A stretch of DNA of 64,000 bases from an uncultured Clostridia bacterium (GTDB lineage Bacteria; Bacillota; Clostridia; Christensenellales; Borkfalkiaceae): NCBI GenBank assembly GCA_944342025.1, contig CALVMD010000007.1, positions 1-64,000 on the forward strand, written 5' to 3'. The notes below the pieces were generated by a model. It saw only the letters and a program-made list of their open reading frames with translations, ran no database searches and was not told the DNA's origin. The position numbers were made by a program, and so were the translations under genes. Position 1 is the stretch's first letter. Every line of letters starts with the position of its first letter. Below, in pieces: positions 18,481-27,067 of this stretch.

Positions 18481-20448
18481 TTACACGTTCGGCTGATATA
18501 CGCCGAAAATGAACATATAGTTGGTCGCATACACGAGGTTGGTCCTGGCGACTTCGAAGAAATCGTCCGTGCCTGCCTCGGGAACATAAGTCACGTTCCT
18601 GTTTTCGGACCAATACTCTTCGAGAGGAACGCCGCTGACTTTGCCCACGTTGAGCGTAGACGCCGTGACGTTCTGGAAGAACTGAATGCCGAGGTCGAGG
18701 TTGGCAAGGCCCGTGTTGAACACGTCGACGAGATAGGTCAGTTCCTCTTCGTCTACCGAATAGAAAGAGTTGATATAATCGGCAAATTCATAGGTGTTCG
18801 TATCCCCGTCCAGCCCGTCGAAGACCAGCTTGACATTTCCGGCCTTCTGCGAGTCTTCGTAATCGGAAGGATACCTTTCCACATGGATCCACTGCGAATA
18901 GACGCTGGAGAACTGACTGTACGAGCCCGTGGGATAGGAGAAGGACATGTTGAGATCCGTCCATTCGAGCATGAGATCGTACGGGCTGTTTTCAGCGGAT
19001 GCGTTGGAATAGTAGTTGCTGGATTTGAGAAGGTCGACCGTGATGCCGAAAACTTCCAGCTGCGCCGCGGCTGCTTCCGCCGCCGTAGACGAAATGTCGT
19101 GCGTACTGGGCGCACCGAGAGTCAGGCGGACGAGGTCGCCGTTCGCGTCGTACCAGCTGCCGTCTCTCTTGCTCCATCCCTCCGCTTCGAGCAGTTGTTC
19201 CGCTTTCGCCGTATCATGCGAATATTTGGGCAGCGCCTCGAAATGTTCGGGGCTCATGTACGTCTTTGCTTCGGACTCCGCCATGCCGAGTAGCGGATAA
19301 TAAGACGTCGTCGCATACGGATTGGCGGCAAGGGTGATCTCCTCTCTGTCGAAAATATACTGGAATGCCCTGCGCACGCCGGGGGTCAGAAGCTCGCATT
19401 CGAGGTTGAAGGTGATGCCGATCGAACCCGGGTCATACATTTTCAGGTTGACGAGGTCAGAGTTGGACGCGAGCATGCTCTCGAGCGTATCTTTCTGGAT
19501 AAAGCCGTCGTAATAGTCGACGTAGCCGTTTGTGATCAGCTGATAGGTCTGATTGAGGTCGTTGGACGAATACAGTCTGACTTCTTCAAACCCGATGTTG
19601 TCCGCATTCCAATAATATTCGTTTTTGGTAAGCAGGATCTGCGTCGCGGAGAAGGTTTCCAGTTTGAAGGGACCTGTCGCCACATACCAGCTGGGGCTGT
19701 AATTGTAGAAAGCGTTCCTTGCGACGTTGAGGTCGGTCAGATCGTTACCGGAAGAGAAGCGGTTGAACGCGCCCCAAAGGTTAGGGTTCTCGTTGACGTC
19801 GCTGCGCATGAGGATTTCGTAGACGGTATCGACATACGAAGAAAACACGTCGTATTTGACGGTACCCGATTTATCCTGCGCGAGCAAAAGTTCCTTTACC
19901 GTGTCGGCAGGCTCTTTGAGCGGATTCCAGACGAACTCGACCGTCTTGTCGTCCACTACGTTGACCGCCGCCATGTAGTTGCTGGACGTGGGATGGATGA
20001 TGTAATAATAAGCCCACACGTCCTGCGCCGTAAAATCTTCGCCGTTCTGCCACTTTGCGTCTTCTCGGATCTTACCGGTGGTGACGGGAACGGTCGTCGC
20101 GCCGTTTTCGACGTAATAGTCGTAGGCGTCTTCGCCCATCGCGTCTTTATACTGCTCGATCGGCGCCTCCGAATGGGTCGGAAGTTCTGCCGCCAGCTGA
20201 CAGAAGATCTCGTCGGTGGAGCGGACATAGCGCCACATCCCTTCGACGACAAAGTAATCGAACGCGTTGCACGTCGTATTGCTGTCGTAGTGGTTGACGA
20301 GACCGCTCGCCGTCCAGGTGGCGACCATCGAGAAAGACTTGTCGGGATTCCCGCCGCCGCCTCCGCCGCCCACACAGCCGACGAGAACGGTCGTTCCCAT
20401 GACCAAAGACGCAAGTACGCATCCTATCTTTTTGAGAAGCATTTTCAT
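18481..20448 (-). CDS. Extracellular solute-binding lipoprotein, family 5 (SBP_bac_5)
   Basis: 655-residue lipoprotein with signal peptide and lipobox VLVGC followed by a Gly-rich linker. It has the layout of OppA/DppA-type proteins: an early WTASGLVNHYDSNTTCN region, REDAKWQNGEDFTAQDVWAY (the conserved W..G...TA.DV), YVATGPFKLETF, and GVRRAFQYIFDREEI. Family 5 proteins bind peptides, but also plant and host oligosaccharides in Thermotogae and bifidobacteria. Flanked by GH32-type genes and a LacI-controlled promoter, this one more likely delivers an oligosaccharide to the 16444-18468 permease/ATPase set. The ligand is not deducible from sequence. Confidence 0.9.
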   Translation of the reverse strand: MKMLLKKIGCVLASLVMGTTVLVGCVGGGGGGGNPDKSFSMVATWTASGLVNHYDSNTTCNAFDYFVVEGMWRYVRSTDEIFCQLAAELPTHSEAPIEQYKDAMGEDAYDYYVENGATTVPVTTGKIREDAKWQNGEDFTAQDVWAYYYIIHPTSSNYMAAVNVVDDKTVEFVWNPLKEPADTVKELLLAQDKSGTVKYDVFSSYVDTVYEILMRSDVNENPNLWGAFNRFSSGNDLTDLNVARNAFYNYSPSWYVATGPFKLETFSATQILLTKNEYYWNADNIGFEEVRLYSSNDLNQTYQLITNGYVDYYDGFIQKDTLESMLASNSDLVNLKMYDPGSIGITFNLECELLTPGVRRAFQYIFDREEITLAANPYATTSYYPLLGMAESEAKTYMSPEHFEALPKYSHDTAKAEQLLEAEGWSKRDGSWYDANGDLVRLTLGAPSTHDISSTAAEAAAAQLEVFGITVDLLKSSNYYSNASAENSPYDLMLEWTDLNMSFSYPTGSYSQFSSVYSQWIHVERYPSDYEDSQKAGNVKLVFDGLDGDTNTYEFADYINSFYSVDEEELTYLVDVFNTGLANLDLGIQFFQNVTASTLNVGKVSGVPLEEYWSENRNVTYVPEAGTDDFFEVARTNLVYATNYMFIFGVYQPNV

Positions 20449-20472
20449 GTTTTTCCCTCCCTTTCGTTTGAT

Positions 20473-22509
20473 TTAATCGAAAATGTTGTTGTAATCGGCG
20501 AGCTTGCATACCTGCGCCGAAGAGACCGATACGCCCGCGCCGCCGCCCGCAAGCCCGATCTCATAGCTGCCCGTCAGGCGGGTATGGGACGAGAGCGAAT
20601 ATTCGTCGTTGACATACGCCTCGATAAACGGTCCGTCTGCCGCGACTTTGAGGCGGAAAGACGTGACGGACGCGTCTTCCAGCTTCACGCTGCACCCGGC
20701 CGAGCCGCTTTCGATGGAGAGATACAGCTCTCCGCCGCTGCGTTCCAGCCGCACATGATAGGTGACGCCGCCCTCGGTCAGGGTGATGCCCGCATAATCT
20801 GCCGACGCGGGAAGCTCGATGTCCGCCTCGATCCAACTGCGGCCGTATTCGCCCGCAAGCGCCGCCGTACCCGTACCGTCCGTAACGGAAAACGCGCCGT
20901 CCGCCGCGCTCATGCCCGAAAGGACGGTGTTGTCCTCTCCGAACGAAGCGACCAAACCCTTGTTGAGAAGAGACGAAAGGAATTCGTCGCAGCGGGTGCC
21001 GAGCAATCCGTCTTCCTTCTGATACACCTCGCGCGCAAGGTTGAGATACCCTCCCCAAACGTTTGCATGCGGCGTATAATTCAGCCAGCCGTACATGTAA
21101 AACATGTCACCCACGCTGCACAGCTGCGCCGCGTGCAGGTCTCCGCCTTCGAGAGCGTGTTCTTCCTTGGCGTTCCAGTCCACTTTGTCGGGAGAAACGC
21201 CTGCATCGCCCACGCGATACGTGAGGTATCCGACGTTCCCGGCCGTGCCCGTACCGTAGACGGAGTAGAAGAGATACCACCTGTCGCCGATCTTTTTCAG
21301 CTGCGGGCACTCGGGGTCCCCCCTGCCCGTGAGATCGACCAGCCGCACCGATTCGGTCGAAAATTTTCCGTCTTCTCCCGCCATGTACAGCGCGAGCCCC
21401 TTTTCGCCCTGCGCCTCGGCGGAAGAATAATAATTCATGACCACACAATAATAGGTGCCGCTCTCCGCGTCGTAACAGATGTCGGGATCCCTGCCCGAAT
21501 ACACACCTTCGTCGAAATAAGCCCGCCAGGTATATTTCAGCAGCCCGTCCGCCTCGTCGACATAAGGACTGGCGGCGTTCTGCCAAACGAGAAGATCGTC
21601 GCTCACCGACCCTCCCGCATAATTCCCTTTGCCGTAGCTGCTGCGGTAACGCCCGTCTTTATCGACATAAACGCCGAGTGCGTAATAGAGTTCCTGCTCG
21701 GGCGGGTTCTCCTCGTCCATTTTCAGTTCCGTGTCTCGATATTGCACGAAATTGTCGCTTACGGTGAGAAGGGACGCATAGCGCTCAACGACGTTCTGCG
21801 TCTGCATACCGGTCGAAAGGTAATACATGTACAGCTTGCCTGTTTTCTGATCGTAAAACGGATGCACGTCTCCGTAATAACCGTCCACCGTATGATGAAG
21901 AGAAACTTCTTCCGCCAGCGTGTAGTCGATTGCGGGGTTCCAATATATCTCCGCGTCGCCCGTAACGACAAAATACATCGTTTCTCCCTCGCTGAGTTCG
22001 AGCGTATGCGAATGCCAGACGCCTTCCCCGTCCGTCACCTCGTAATCCGCAACGGGAACATCCCCCTGCAGGATATACACATGTGCGCTTTCTCCCGAAA
22101 GCAAATACGGGTTTCCGTAAACGTGCGCCCTGCCAGATACCGGCACCGTGAATGCGCGCACCGCGTCGGCGCCCTGCACGGCGCGCATGGCGCCGCCTTC
22201 CATAGAGGCGCCGCCGCCCTGCCAGACGCCGTCGGCATACGTCATGTCCGTATACGCGCCGCCCGCGCGGACCTGATAACGGAATGCGTTGTACCCCTGC
22301 TCTTCGGACAGGGTGTACCCGTACGACGCCTTATACAGCGCCGCGCCCGTAACGGGCTCCGACTTGACTTCGTCCGTGCGGTATAAATCTTCGTAAGTGA
22401 GTTTTTCGTTCACGTCCGGATCATCCTCCTTTTTCTGACAAGCAGCAAGCGCAAAGACATTCAGTATGCAGGCGGCCGAAAGCGCGACTGCCGCGATCTT
22501 TAATTTCAT
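20473..22509 (-). CDS. GH32-type secreted lipoprotein, probable exo- or endo-fructanase
   Basis: 678 residues from ATG 22509 (GGAGG and AAAGGGG upstream; it overlaps the previous gene's stop). Lipobox ALAAC anchors it outside the membrane. It has the three GH32/clan GH-J acids in context: YGDVHPFYD (nucleophile position), YSGRDPDICYD (RDP) and GDPECPQLKKIGDRWY (acid/base in the EC motif). YLNLAREVYQ corresponds to the GH32 LPRE region, followed by a C-terminal beta-sandwich. It shares its overall build with the 9416-11359 protein but keeps RDP. Expected role: surface cleavage of a fructose-containing polysaccharide before import. Substrate is inferred from family only. Confidence 0.78.
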   Translation of the reverse strand: MKLKIAAVALSAACILNVFALAACQKKEDDPDVNEKLTYEDLYRTDEVKSEPVTGAALYKASYGYTLSEEQGYNAFRYQVRAGGAYTDMTYADGVWQGGGASMEGGAMRAVQGADAVRAFTVPVSGRAHVYGNPYLLSGESAHVYILQGDVPVADYEVTDGEGVWHSHTLELSEGETMYFVVTGDAEIYWNPAIDYTLAEEVSLHHTVDGYYGDVHPFYDQKTGKLYMYYLSTGMQTQNVVERYASLLTVSDNFVQYRDTELKMDEENPPEQELYYALGVYVDKDGRYRSSYGKGNYAGGSVSDDLLVWQNAASPYVDEADGLLKYTWRAYFDEGVYSGRDPDICYDAESGTYYCVVMNYYSSAEAQGEKGLALYMAGEDGKFSTESVRLVDLTGRGDPECPQLKKIGDRWYLFYSVYGTGTAGNVGYLTYRVGDAGVSPDKVDWNAKEEHALEGGDLHAAQLCSVGDMFYMYGWLNYTPHANVWGGYLNLAREVYQKEDGLLGTRCDEFLSSLLNKGLVASFGEDNTVLSGMSAADGAFSVTDGTGTAALAGEYGRSWIEADIELPASADYAGITLTEGGVTYHVRLERSGGELYLSIESGSAGCSVKLEDASVTSFRLKVAADGPFIEAYVNDEYSLSSHTRLTGSYEIGLAGGGAGVSVSSAQVCKLADYNNIFD

Positions 22510-22700
22510 TCCCCTTTCCTCCTGTCCCGCACGACGCATATGATCTTAATGACGGCGATGAGCACCGCCATCAATGCGGCGGAAATGACTGTGATATACC
22601 ATTCCGCCGTACCGAACGGCACGAAAAACAGCATAAACAAGCTCGCGAACAGAAGAAAGAGCGCCGCTTTTACGGTAAACGCCATCAGCGTGCTTTTCAT
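22506..22700 (-). CDS. Small two-helix membrane protein of unknown function
   Basis: 64 residues with two predicted transmembrane helices (ALFLLFASLFMLFFVPF and ITVISAALMAVLIAVIKIICVV) and a basic tail RDRRKGE. AAGGAGGGG lies just upstream and the stop overlaps the next gene's start (ATGA), so it is translated as part of the operon. No family recognised. It may assist the transporter or the lipoproteins, or be a regulator of membrane insertion; nothing in the sequence decides. Confidence 0.7.
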   Translation of the reverse strand: MKSTLMAFTVKAALFLLFASLFMLFFVPFGTAEWYITVISAALMAVLIAVIKIICVVRDRRKGE

Positions 22701-22711
22701 GTCCCCCCTCC

Positions 22712-24124
22712 TTACCGATAAAGTTTTATGTCTTTGAACCGCACGTTCGTATTGTGCGCAAAGATCCCGAAATCGCCCTCTTTTCTGTCAAACATGCGTG
22801 CGCTCATCGCCACGCGGTCGTTTACATACACTTCGAGAACGCTCCCCTCGAACAAAATGAGGAGTTTATTTTCTTTCCCCGCCTCCAAAGGGCAGAAGCG
22901 TTCGACGTCTACCTGCGTATGGCGGGTGTTGTCCTGCCGGGGCTGGATATCCATGGCGAGGCGGTTGAAGCGCGGCTCGAATTTGACCGCATAAAAAGAA
23001 TCCAGTCCCCCGTCGGCCCGCAGATATACGCCGAAGTCGCCGCAATCGTCCGACGGGACGAACGTCATTTCGATCTTGCCGTTTTCAGGCATCTTCCCGA
23101 GCATGACGAGGCTCTTGCCCTCGCCGCCGAGCAGGTACGACCCGTTTTCCTCCCGCACCGTGCCGAGCGTCCTGCCCGCGGCGAGAGGCACCGGCTGCGC
23201 GTACGACGAGGCGATCTCGTCGGGGCATTTCACCCAAAGCGTGCCGTCCTTTTCCTGCACGATCTCGTGCGGGATGACCGTGCCGCCCCACTGCCAGGGG
23301 GCGCCGTCTCTTTCTCCGTCCTTGATGCAATTCCATCCGAACAGGATGCGGCGCGCACCGTCGGAAACGCTCTTCGCCGCATAAAAGGCGTGCCCGTCGA
23401 AATTATTCACCTTGGGCGAGACCCACGGCCCGTGCGGAGAACGGCTCATGCGGTAGGTCGTGACGATCTTGTCCGTAAATTCGCTGAACACCAGATACCA
23501 CCAGTCGCCCATTTTGAACAGATCCGGGCATTCGTGCGTAAAATAGGCGTGGGGCGCAAAAAACGGCTCTTTGTCCAATTCCCAGTGCGCAAGGTCGTCA
23601 GAATACGCGACGAGCGTGACCCCCTTGGAAAAGACGGGGTCGCCGTTCTTCAGCCGCCCCGCGATGAGCATGGCGTATTTCCCTTTCTCCTCGTCGAAAT
23701 AGACGAACGGATCGCGGAAATCGTGCATTTCCAGCCAATCGGGCGCCTCGAATACAAAATTTTTGTCTTTTTCCCAATGCACGAGATCGGAACTGACCGC
23801 GCGCAGGATCTTTTGCTCGGGCATGCCCTTTGCCCGAAGATGCGGATTATGCCCGGTATAAAAGATCATGTATTTGTCTTCGTGCCTGATGCAGCAGCCG
23901 GTAAACACATACAGATCTTGCTCGTCCTCCTTCCCGCGCAAAAGCACGGGCCCCTCGTCTTTGTAACAGACGAGATCTTTCGACGTCAAAAGACACCACG
24001 GGCATCCTTCCCCGTGTTCCGCAACATCGCGATAATCTCTCAGATAAAACAGTTTGAACTCGCCGTCTTCAAAAAAGGGTATTACGTCCGCACATACGGC
24101 TTTTCCCGGCGCCCTGTAAAACAT
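22712..24124 (-). CDS. GH32-type intracellular beta-fructosidase
   Basis: 470 residues, no signal peptide. GH32/clan GH-J motifs are clear: the N-terminal CADVIPFFEDG at the nucleophile position, FRDPFVYFDEEKGKY (RDP stabiliser) and THECPDLFKMGDWWYL (acid/base Glu). After the propeller comes the GH32 C-terminal sandwich ending VRFKDIKLYR. The ATG at 24124 follows ACGGAGG by 5 nt; the frame stays open upstream through the promoter but that part is not coding. First gene of the operon, directly under the operators. Likely hydrolyses imported oligofructosides in the cytoplasm. Confidence 0.85.
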   Translation of the reverse strand: MFYRAPGKAVCADVIPFFEDGEFKLFYLRDYRDVAEHGEGCPWCLLTSKDLVCYKDEGPVLLRGKEDEQDLYVFTGCCIRHEDKYMIFYTGHNPHLRAKGMPEQKILRAVSSDLVHWEKDKNFVFEAPDWLEMHDFRDPFVYFDEEKGKYAMLIAGRLKNGDPVFSKGVTLVAYSDDLAHWELDKEPFFAPHAYFTHECPDLFKMGDWWYLVFSEFTDKIVTTYRMSRSPHGPWVSPKVNNFDGHAFYAAKSVSDGARRILFGWNCIKDGERDGAPWQWGGTVIPHEIVQEKDGTLWVKCPDEIASSYAQPVPLAAGRTLGTVREENGSYLLGGEGKSLVMLGKMPENGKIEMTFVPSDDCGDFGVYLRADGGLDSFYAVKFEPRFNRLAMDIQPRQDNTRHTQVDVERFCPLEAGKENKLLILFEGSVLEVYVNDRVAMSARMFDRKEGDFGIFAHNTNVRFKDIKLYR

Positions 24125-24155
24125 AATTGCCTCCGTCAATCGTGCTGATTTGATA

Positions 24156-24169
24156 TGCAAACGTTTGCA
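24156..24169. promoter_or_regulatory. LacI-family operator, perfect palindrome (downstream site)
   Basis: TGCAAACGTTTGCA is a perfect 14-bp palindrome with the central CG of LacI/GalR operators. It lies about 60-70 nt inside the transcript of the GH32 operon. Its centre is 55 bp from the second operator. Confidence 0.85.
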
Positions 24170-24210
24170 CATCTTGCAAAAAATAATAACCGCTTGGCAA
24201 AAATCGATTA

Positions 24211-24224
24211 TGCAAACGATTGTA
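24211..24224. promoter_or_regulatory. LacI-family operator, near +5 to +18
   Basis: TGCAAACGATTGTA matches the downstream operator at 11 of 14 bases and lies just past the predicted start site, where repressor binding would block initiation. A third, weaker copy (GCAACGTTTA, 24245-24254) lies between the -35 and -10 boxes. Confidence 0.75.
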
Positions 24225-24234
24225 TCTTGCTTGT

Positions 24235-24263
24235 AGTATAACACGCAACGTTTACTTTGTCAA
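24235..24263 (-). promoter_or_regulatory. Promoter of the GH32/Opp operon
   Basis: On the minus strand: consensus TTGACA (24258-24263), 17-nt spacer, TATACT (24235-24240). Predicted start near 24228. A strong promoter fully embedded among LacI-type operators implies tight substrate-dependent repression. Confidence 0.88.
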
Positions 24264-24326
24264 TAGGTGTTTTAAAAATTTTTTAACATTTTTTTTGCTC
24301 TGAATTCCAAGTTTTTAGATTTTCGC

Positions 24327-24355
24327 TTTACAAACTTTACAAGATTTGTTATAAT
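24327..24355 (+). promoter_or_regulatory. Promoter of the divergent lacI-type gene
   Basis: TTTACA (24327-24332), 17-nt spacer, TATAAT (24350-24355), start near 24362. The operators lie over 100 bp away on the other promoter, so this gene may be expressed constitutively. Confidence 0.85.
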
Positions 24356-24399
24356 TTTTAATAGAACAGTATCATTTATCCACAAGGAAGGCGGAGAAC

Positions 24400-25389
24400 A
24401 TGATCACGATCAAAGACGTGGCGAGCCGCGCGAACGTATCCCCCTCTACGGCTTCGAGGGCGCTCAGGCGCATCGGTTACATCAGCAAAGAAACGCACGA
24501 CAGCGTTTTCAGAGCCGCATCGGAACTCGGCTATATTGCCAATTCTACGGCGCAGCAACTGAAAAAAAACACCGTAAAAACGGTGGGATTTATCATTTCG
24601 GACAGCAACAACGAATATTATTTCAGCATCCTTACTGATATTCAGAAAATGCTCAACGAAAACGGAATGAACCTGATCATTGCGTTCAGTTCTGAAAACC
24701 CCGTCGACGAAGAAACTTGTTTCCGTTCATTGATAGCGAGCCGCGTCTCCGCAATTTTTTTTACGCCGACCAACAAGCAAAACGCCGAGATCATCCGCAT
24801 CGCGAAAAAGAACGGCATCAAAGTCGTACAGCTGTTCCGCGATATTTACGAAGACATCGACACCATCATCAACGACGACGAATCGGGCTGCCGCCAAGCG
24901 GCCGAAGAGCTTTTGACGCTCGGATGCAAAAAACTTCTTCTGGTCGACGTCGAATACCGCTATCTGGAATCGGATAAAGTGCGCCCCGACCGGAGCACCG
25001 GGTTTTTACAGGCGGTAAACGGGCGGGACGTACAGTACCGCATCCTGCGTTTTCCTCTCGTCGACTACGACACGGCCGTTTTAGCTTCGGAGATCGACGG
25101 ATTTTCTCCCGACGGAATCATTACGGCGACGAACGTAGCGGGACTAGAAGTCCTCTCGCACATTATCCGGCGTCGGCTCACAAGCGTTCGTTTCATCACC
25201 TTCGACGACAACAGGTGGCTGCAATTTTTTTCCATCTCTGCAATACGCCAAAACACAGAGATCCTCACAAAAACGATCGAAGAGACGATCTGTACGGACA
25301 CGGACGAGATCAGAAAAATCCGCATCCCGCAAGCGCTCGTCCTTCGGGACAGCTGTACGGTCGAATCGCTCAAAGACATACATATCTGA
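24400..25389 (+). CDS. LacI-family transcriptional repressor of the GH32/Opp operon
   Basis: 329 residues. N-terminal helix-turn-helix and hinge helix (TIKDVASRANVSPSTASRAL, residues 3-22, then a hinge near residues 48-58) and a periplasmic-binding-protein-like effector domain (VGFIISDSNNEYYFSIL onward, with the DD of INDDESGCRQAAEELL). GGAAGGCGGAG provides the ribosome site. It is divergent from the GH32 operon and the shared 275-bp spacer holds CG-centred palindromes, so it very likely represses that operon and is released by a breakdown product of its substrate. Effector unknown. Confidence 0.92.
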   Translation: MITIKDVASRANVSPSTASRALRRIGYISKETHDSVFRAASELGYIANSTAQQLKKNTVKTVGFIISDSNNEYYFSILTDIQKMLNENGMNLIIAFSSENPVDEETCFRSLIASRVSAIFFTPTNKQNAEIIRIAKKNGIKVVQLFRDIYEDIDTIINDDESGCRQAAEELLTLGCKKLLLVDVEYRYLESDKVRPDRSTGFLQAVNGRDVQYRILRFPLVDYDTAVLASEIDGFSPDGIITATNVAGLEVLSHIIRRRLTSVRFITFDDNRWLQFFSISAIRQNTEILTKTIEETICTDTDEIRKIRIPQALVLRDSCTVESLKDIHI

Positions 25390-25411
25390 ACAAATTTGCC
25401 GATCATATAAC

Positions 25412-25448
25412 AGGCGCGGCGCACGGGAAATTCCCGTGCGCCGCGCCT
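25412..25448. terminator. Bidirectional terminator between lacI-type gene and iscU
   Basis: Near-perfect 18-bp hairpin (AGGCGCGGCGCACGGGAA and complement), followed on the plus strand by TTATTT and on the minus strand by GTTATATG. It separates convergent genes. Confidence 0.8.
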
Positions 25449-25463
25449 TTATTTAAACGAAAA

Positions 25464-25844
25464 TCAAATTTGTTTTGCCGCGTGCCTGTTTTGATAATCT
25501 TCGATCGCGGCTTTGATCGCCTGTTCGGCAAGCACCGAACAGTGAATCTTCTGCGGCGGAAGGCCGCCGAGCACATCGATCACCTTTTTATTCGTGACTT
25601 TGAGCGCCTCCTCTACCGTCATGCCCTTGATCATCTCCGTCGCCGTCGAAGAGGTGGCGATCGCCGCCGCGCAGCCGAACGTTTTGAACTTTGCGTCGGT
25701 TATAACGCCGTCTTTGACCTTGATGAATACCTGCATGATGTCGCCGCACGCTTCGCTGCCGATCATGCCCATGCCGTCGTAATCTTCCATCTCGCCCACA
25801 TTTTTGGGATTCCGGAACGCTTCCATGACTTTTTCCGTATACAT
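25464..25844 (-). CDS. iscU: Fe-S cluster assembly scaffold, IscU/NifU-N type
   Basis: 126-residue scaffold on which iron-sulphur clusters are built. The three ligand cysteines stand in their usual context: SEACGD near residue 34, FGCAAA near 59 and IHCSVLAE near 102. The N-terminus MYTEKVMEAFRNPKNVGE is typical of the short IscU-like proteins that accompany cysteine desulfurase in Clostridia. It lies 1 nt after the desulfurase gene, in the order rrf2-iscS-iscU, so it belongs to a small ISC operon. No ferredoxin or HscAB genes follow. Confidence 0.95.
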   Translation of the reverse strand: MYTEKVMEAFRNPKNVGEMEDYDGMGMIGSEACGDIMQVFIKVKDGVITDAKFKTFGCAAAIATSSTATEMIKGMTVEEALKVTNKKVIDVLGGLPPQKIHCSVLAEQAIKAAIEDYQNRHAAKQI

Positions 25845-25845
25845 A

Positions 25846-27042
25846 TCATTTCTCCTCGGGGAATACTTCGTTTTTCAAATCTTTGGGGAAAAGAGGCGAC
25901 AGCGCCCGCAGTTTCAATACGATCTCTTTGAGCGCGTCGACCGCATAGTCGACCTCTTCCGCCGTGTTGTGCCTGCCGAAAGAAAAGCGTACGCTGCCGT
26001 GCGCCAGCCCCTCGGGCAGACCCATCGCCAGAAGGACGTGCGAGGGCTCGAGCGAGCCGGACGAACACGCAGAGCCCGACGACACGGCGATGCCTTTTAA
26101 ATCGAGGCTGAACAGCAGCGATTCCCCTTCGACATAGCGGAAGGAAAAATTCGCGTTGGCGGGCAGCCTGTTTTCGGGATGACCGTTGAGCTTTACGAAC
26201 GGGATCTCGCGCTGCACCCTCCGTATGAACCGATCGCGGAGAGACGAGACGTACGCCGCATTTTCGTCCAGTTCCGAAACGGCAAGGCGCAGCGCCTCCG
26301 CAAGCCCGACGACGGCGGGAACGTTGGTCGTGCCGCCGCGCATGCTGCGCTCCTGATGGCCGCCCGTGACGATTTTGTCTATTTTCAGCCCCGAGCGGAT
26401 ATACAATACGCCGACCCCTTTCGGCCCGTAAAATTTATGCGCGGAAAAGGAAAGCATGTCCGCGCCGAGCTCCTTCACGTCCAGCCTAAGAGCGCCCGCC
26501 GCCTGCACGGCATCCGTGAAAAGGAGAACGCCTTTTTTTTTGCACAGCGCGGCGATCTCTTTTACGGGTTGGAGCGTGCCTACCTCGTTGTTGGCGGTCA
26601 TGACGCCGACAAACGTCGTATCGGGGCGGATCGCCCTTTCCAGTTTTTCCAGATCGACCGCGCCGTATTCGTCTACCTCGGCAAAGGTCACTTCGAATCC
26701 CCTTTTCATGAGTTCTTTCGCCGTTGTGATCATCGCGGGATGCTCTACGGCGCTGACGATGAGGTGTTTGCCGCGATGCGCCATGGCGTACGCCGCGCCC
26801 CGGAGCGCCCAGTTGTCCGCCTCGGTGCCGCCGGACGTGAAATAGATCTCGGAAGACTTCGCCCCGACGAGCCGGGCGACCGTGTCGCGCGCCTCGTCTA
26901 CCGCGGAAACCGTCTGCCGCCCGAACCAATGCTGAGAATTGGGGTTGCCGAACTTTTCGGTAAAATACGGCAGCATTTTTTCCAGCACGCGGGGATCGAC
27001 GGGAGTCGTCGCCGCGTGGTCAAAGTATATCTTTTTCTCCAT
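25846..27042 (-). CDS. iscS: Cysteine desulfurase, NifS/IscS type
   Basis: PLP-dependent enzyme of 398 residues that takes sulphur from cysteine for Fe-S clusters and thiolation. YFDHAATTPVDP opens the protein, SFSAHKFYGPKGVG carries the PLP lysine, and SSGSACSSGSLEPSHVL holds the catalytic cysteine. The ATG at 27042 is chosen for the AAAGGAG upstream; an upstream extension of the frame is low-complexity Ala/Arg and overlaps rrf2. Sandwiched between rrf2 and iscU on the same transcript. Confidence 0.96.
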   Translation of the reverse strand: MEKKIYFDHAATTPVDPRVLEKMLPYFTEKFGNPNSQHWFGRQTVSAVDEARDTVARLVGAKSSEIYFTSGGTEADNWALRGAAYAMAHRGKHLIVSAVEHPAMITTAKELMKRGFEVTFAEVDEYGAVDLEKLERAIRPDTTFVGVMTANNEVGTLQPVKEIAALCKKKGVLLFTDAVQAAGALRLDVKELGADMLSFSAHKFYGPKGVGVLYIRSGLKIDKIVTGGHQERSMRGGTTNVPAVVGLAEALRLAVSELDENAAYVSSLRDRFIRRVQREIPFVKLNGHPENRLPANANFSFRYVEGESLLFSLDLKGIAVSSGSACSSGSLEPSHVLLAMGLPEGLAHGSVRFSFGRHNTAEEVDYAVDALKEIVLKLRALSPLFPKDLKNEVFPEEK

Positions 27043-27067
27043 ACATGCTCCTTTCAGAGTCCTTTTT

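Noticed and set aside
17194..19293. Plus-strand frame of about 700 codons opposite the Opp genes
   Set aside because: It is the complement of well-recognised permease and binding-protein genes; composition is Arg/His-rich as expected for an antisense frame of GC-rich DNA.
19993..22386. Plus-strand frame of about 800 codons opposite the binding protein and GH32 lipoprotein
   Set aside because: Antisense shadow of two convincing lipoprotein genes; no ribosome site or domain.
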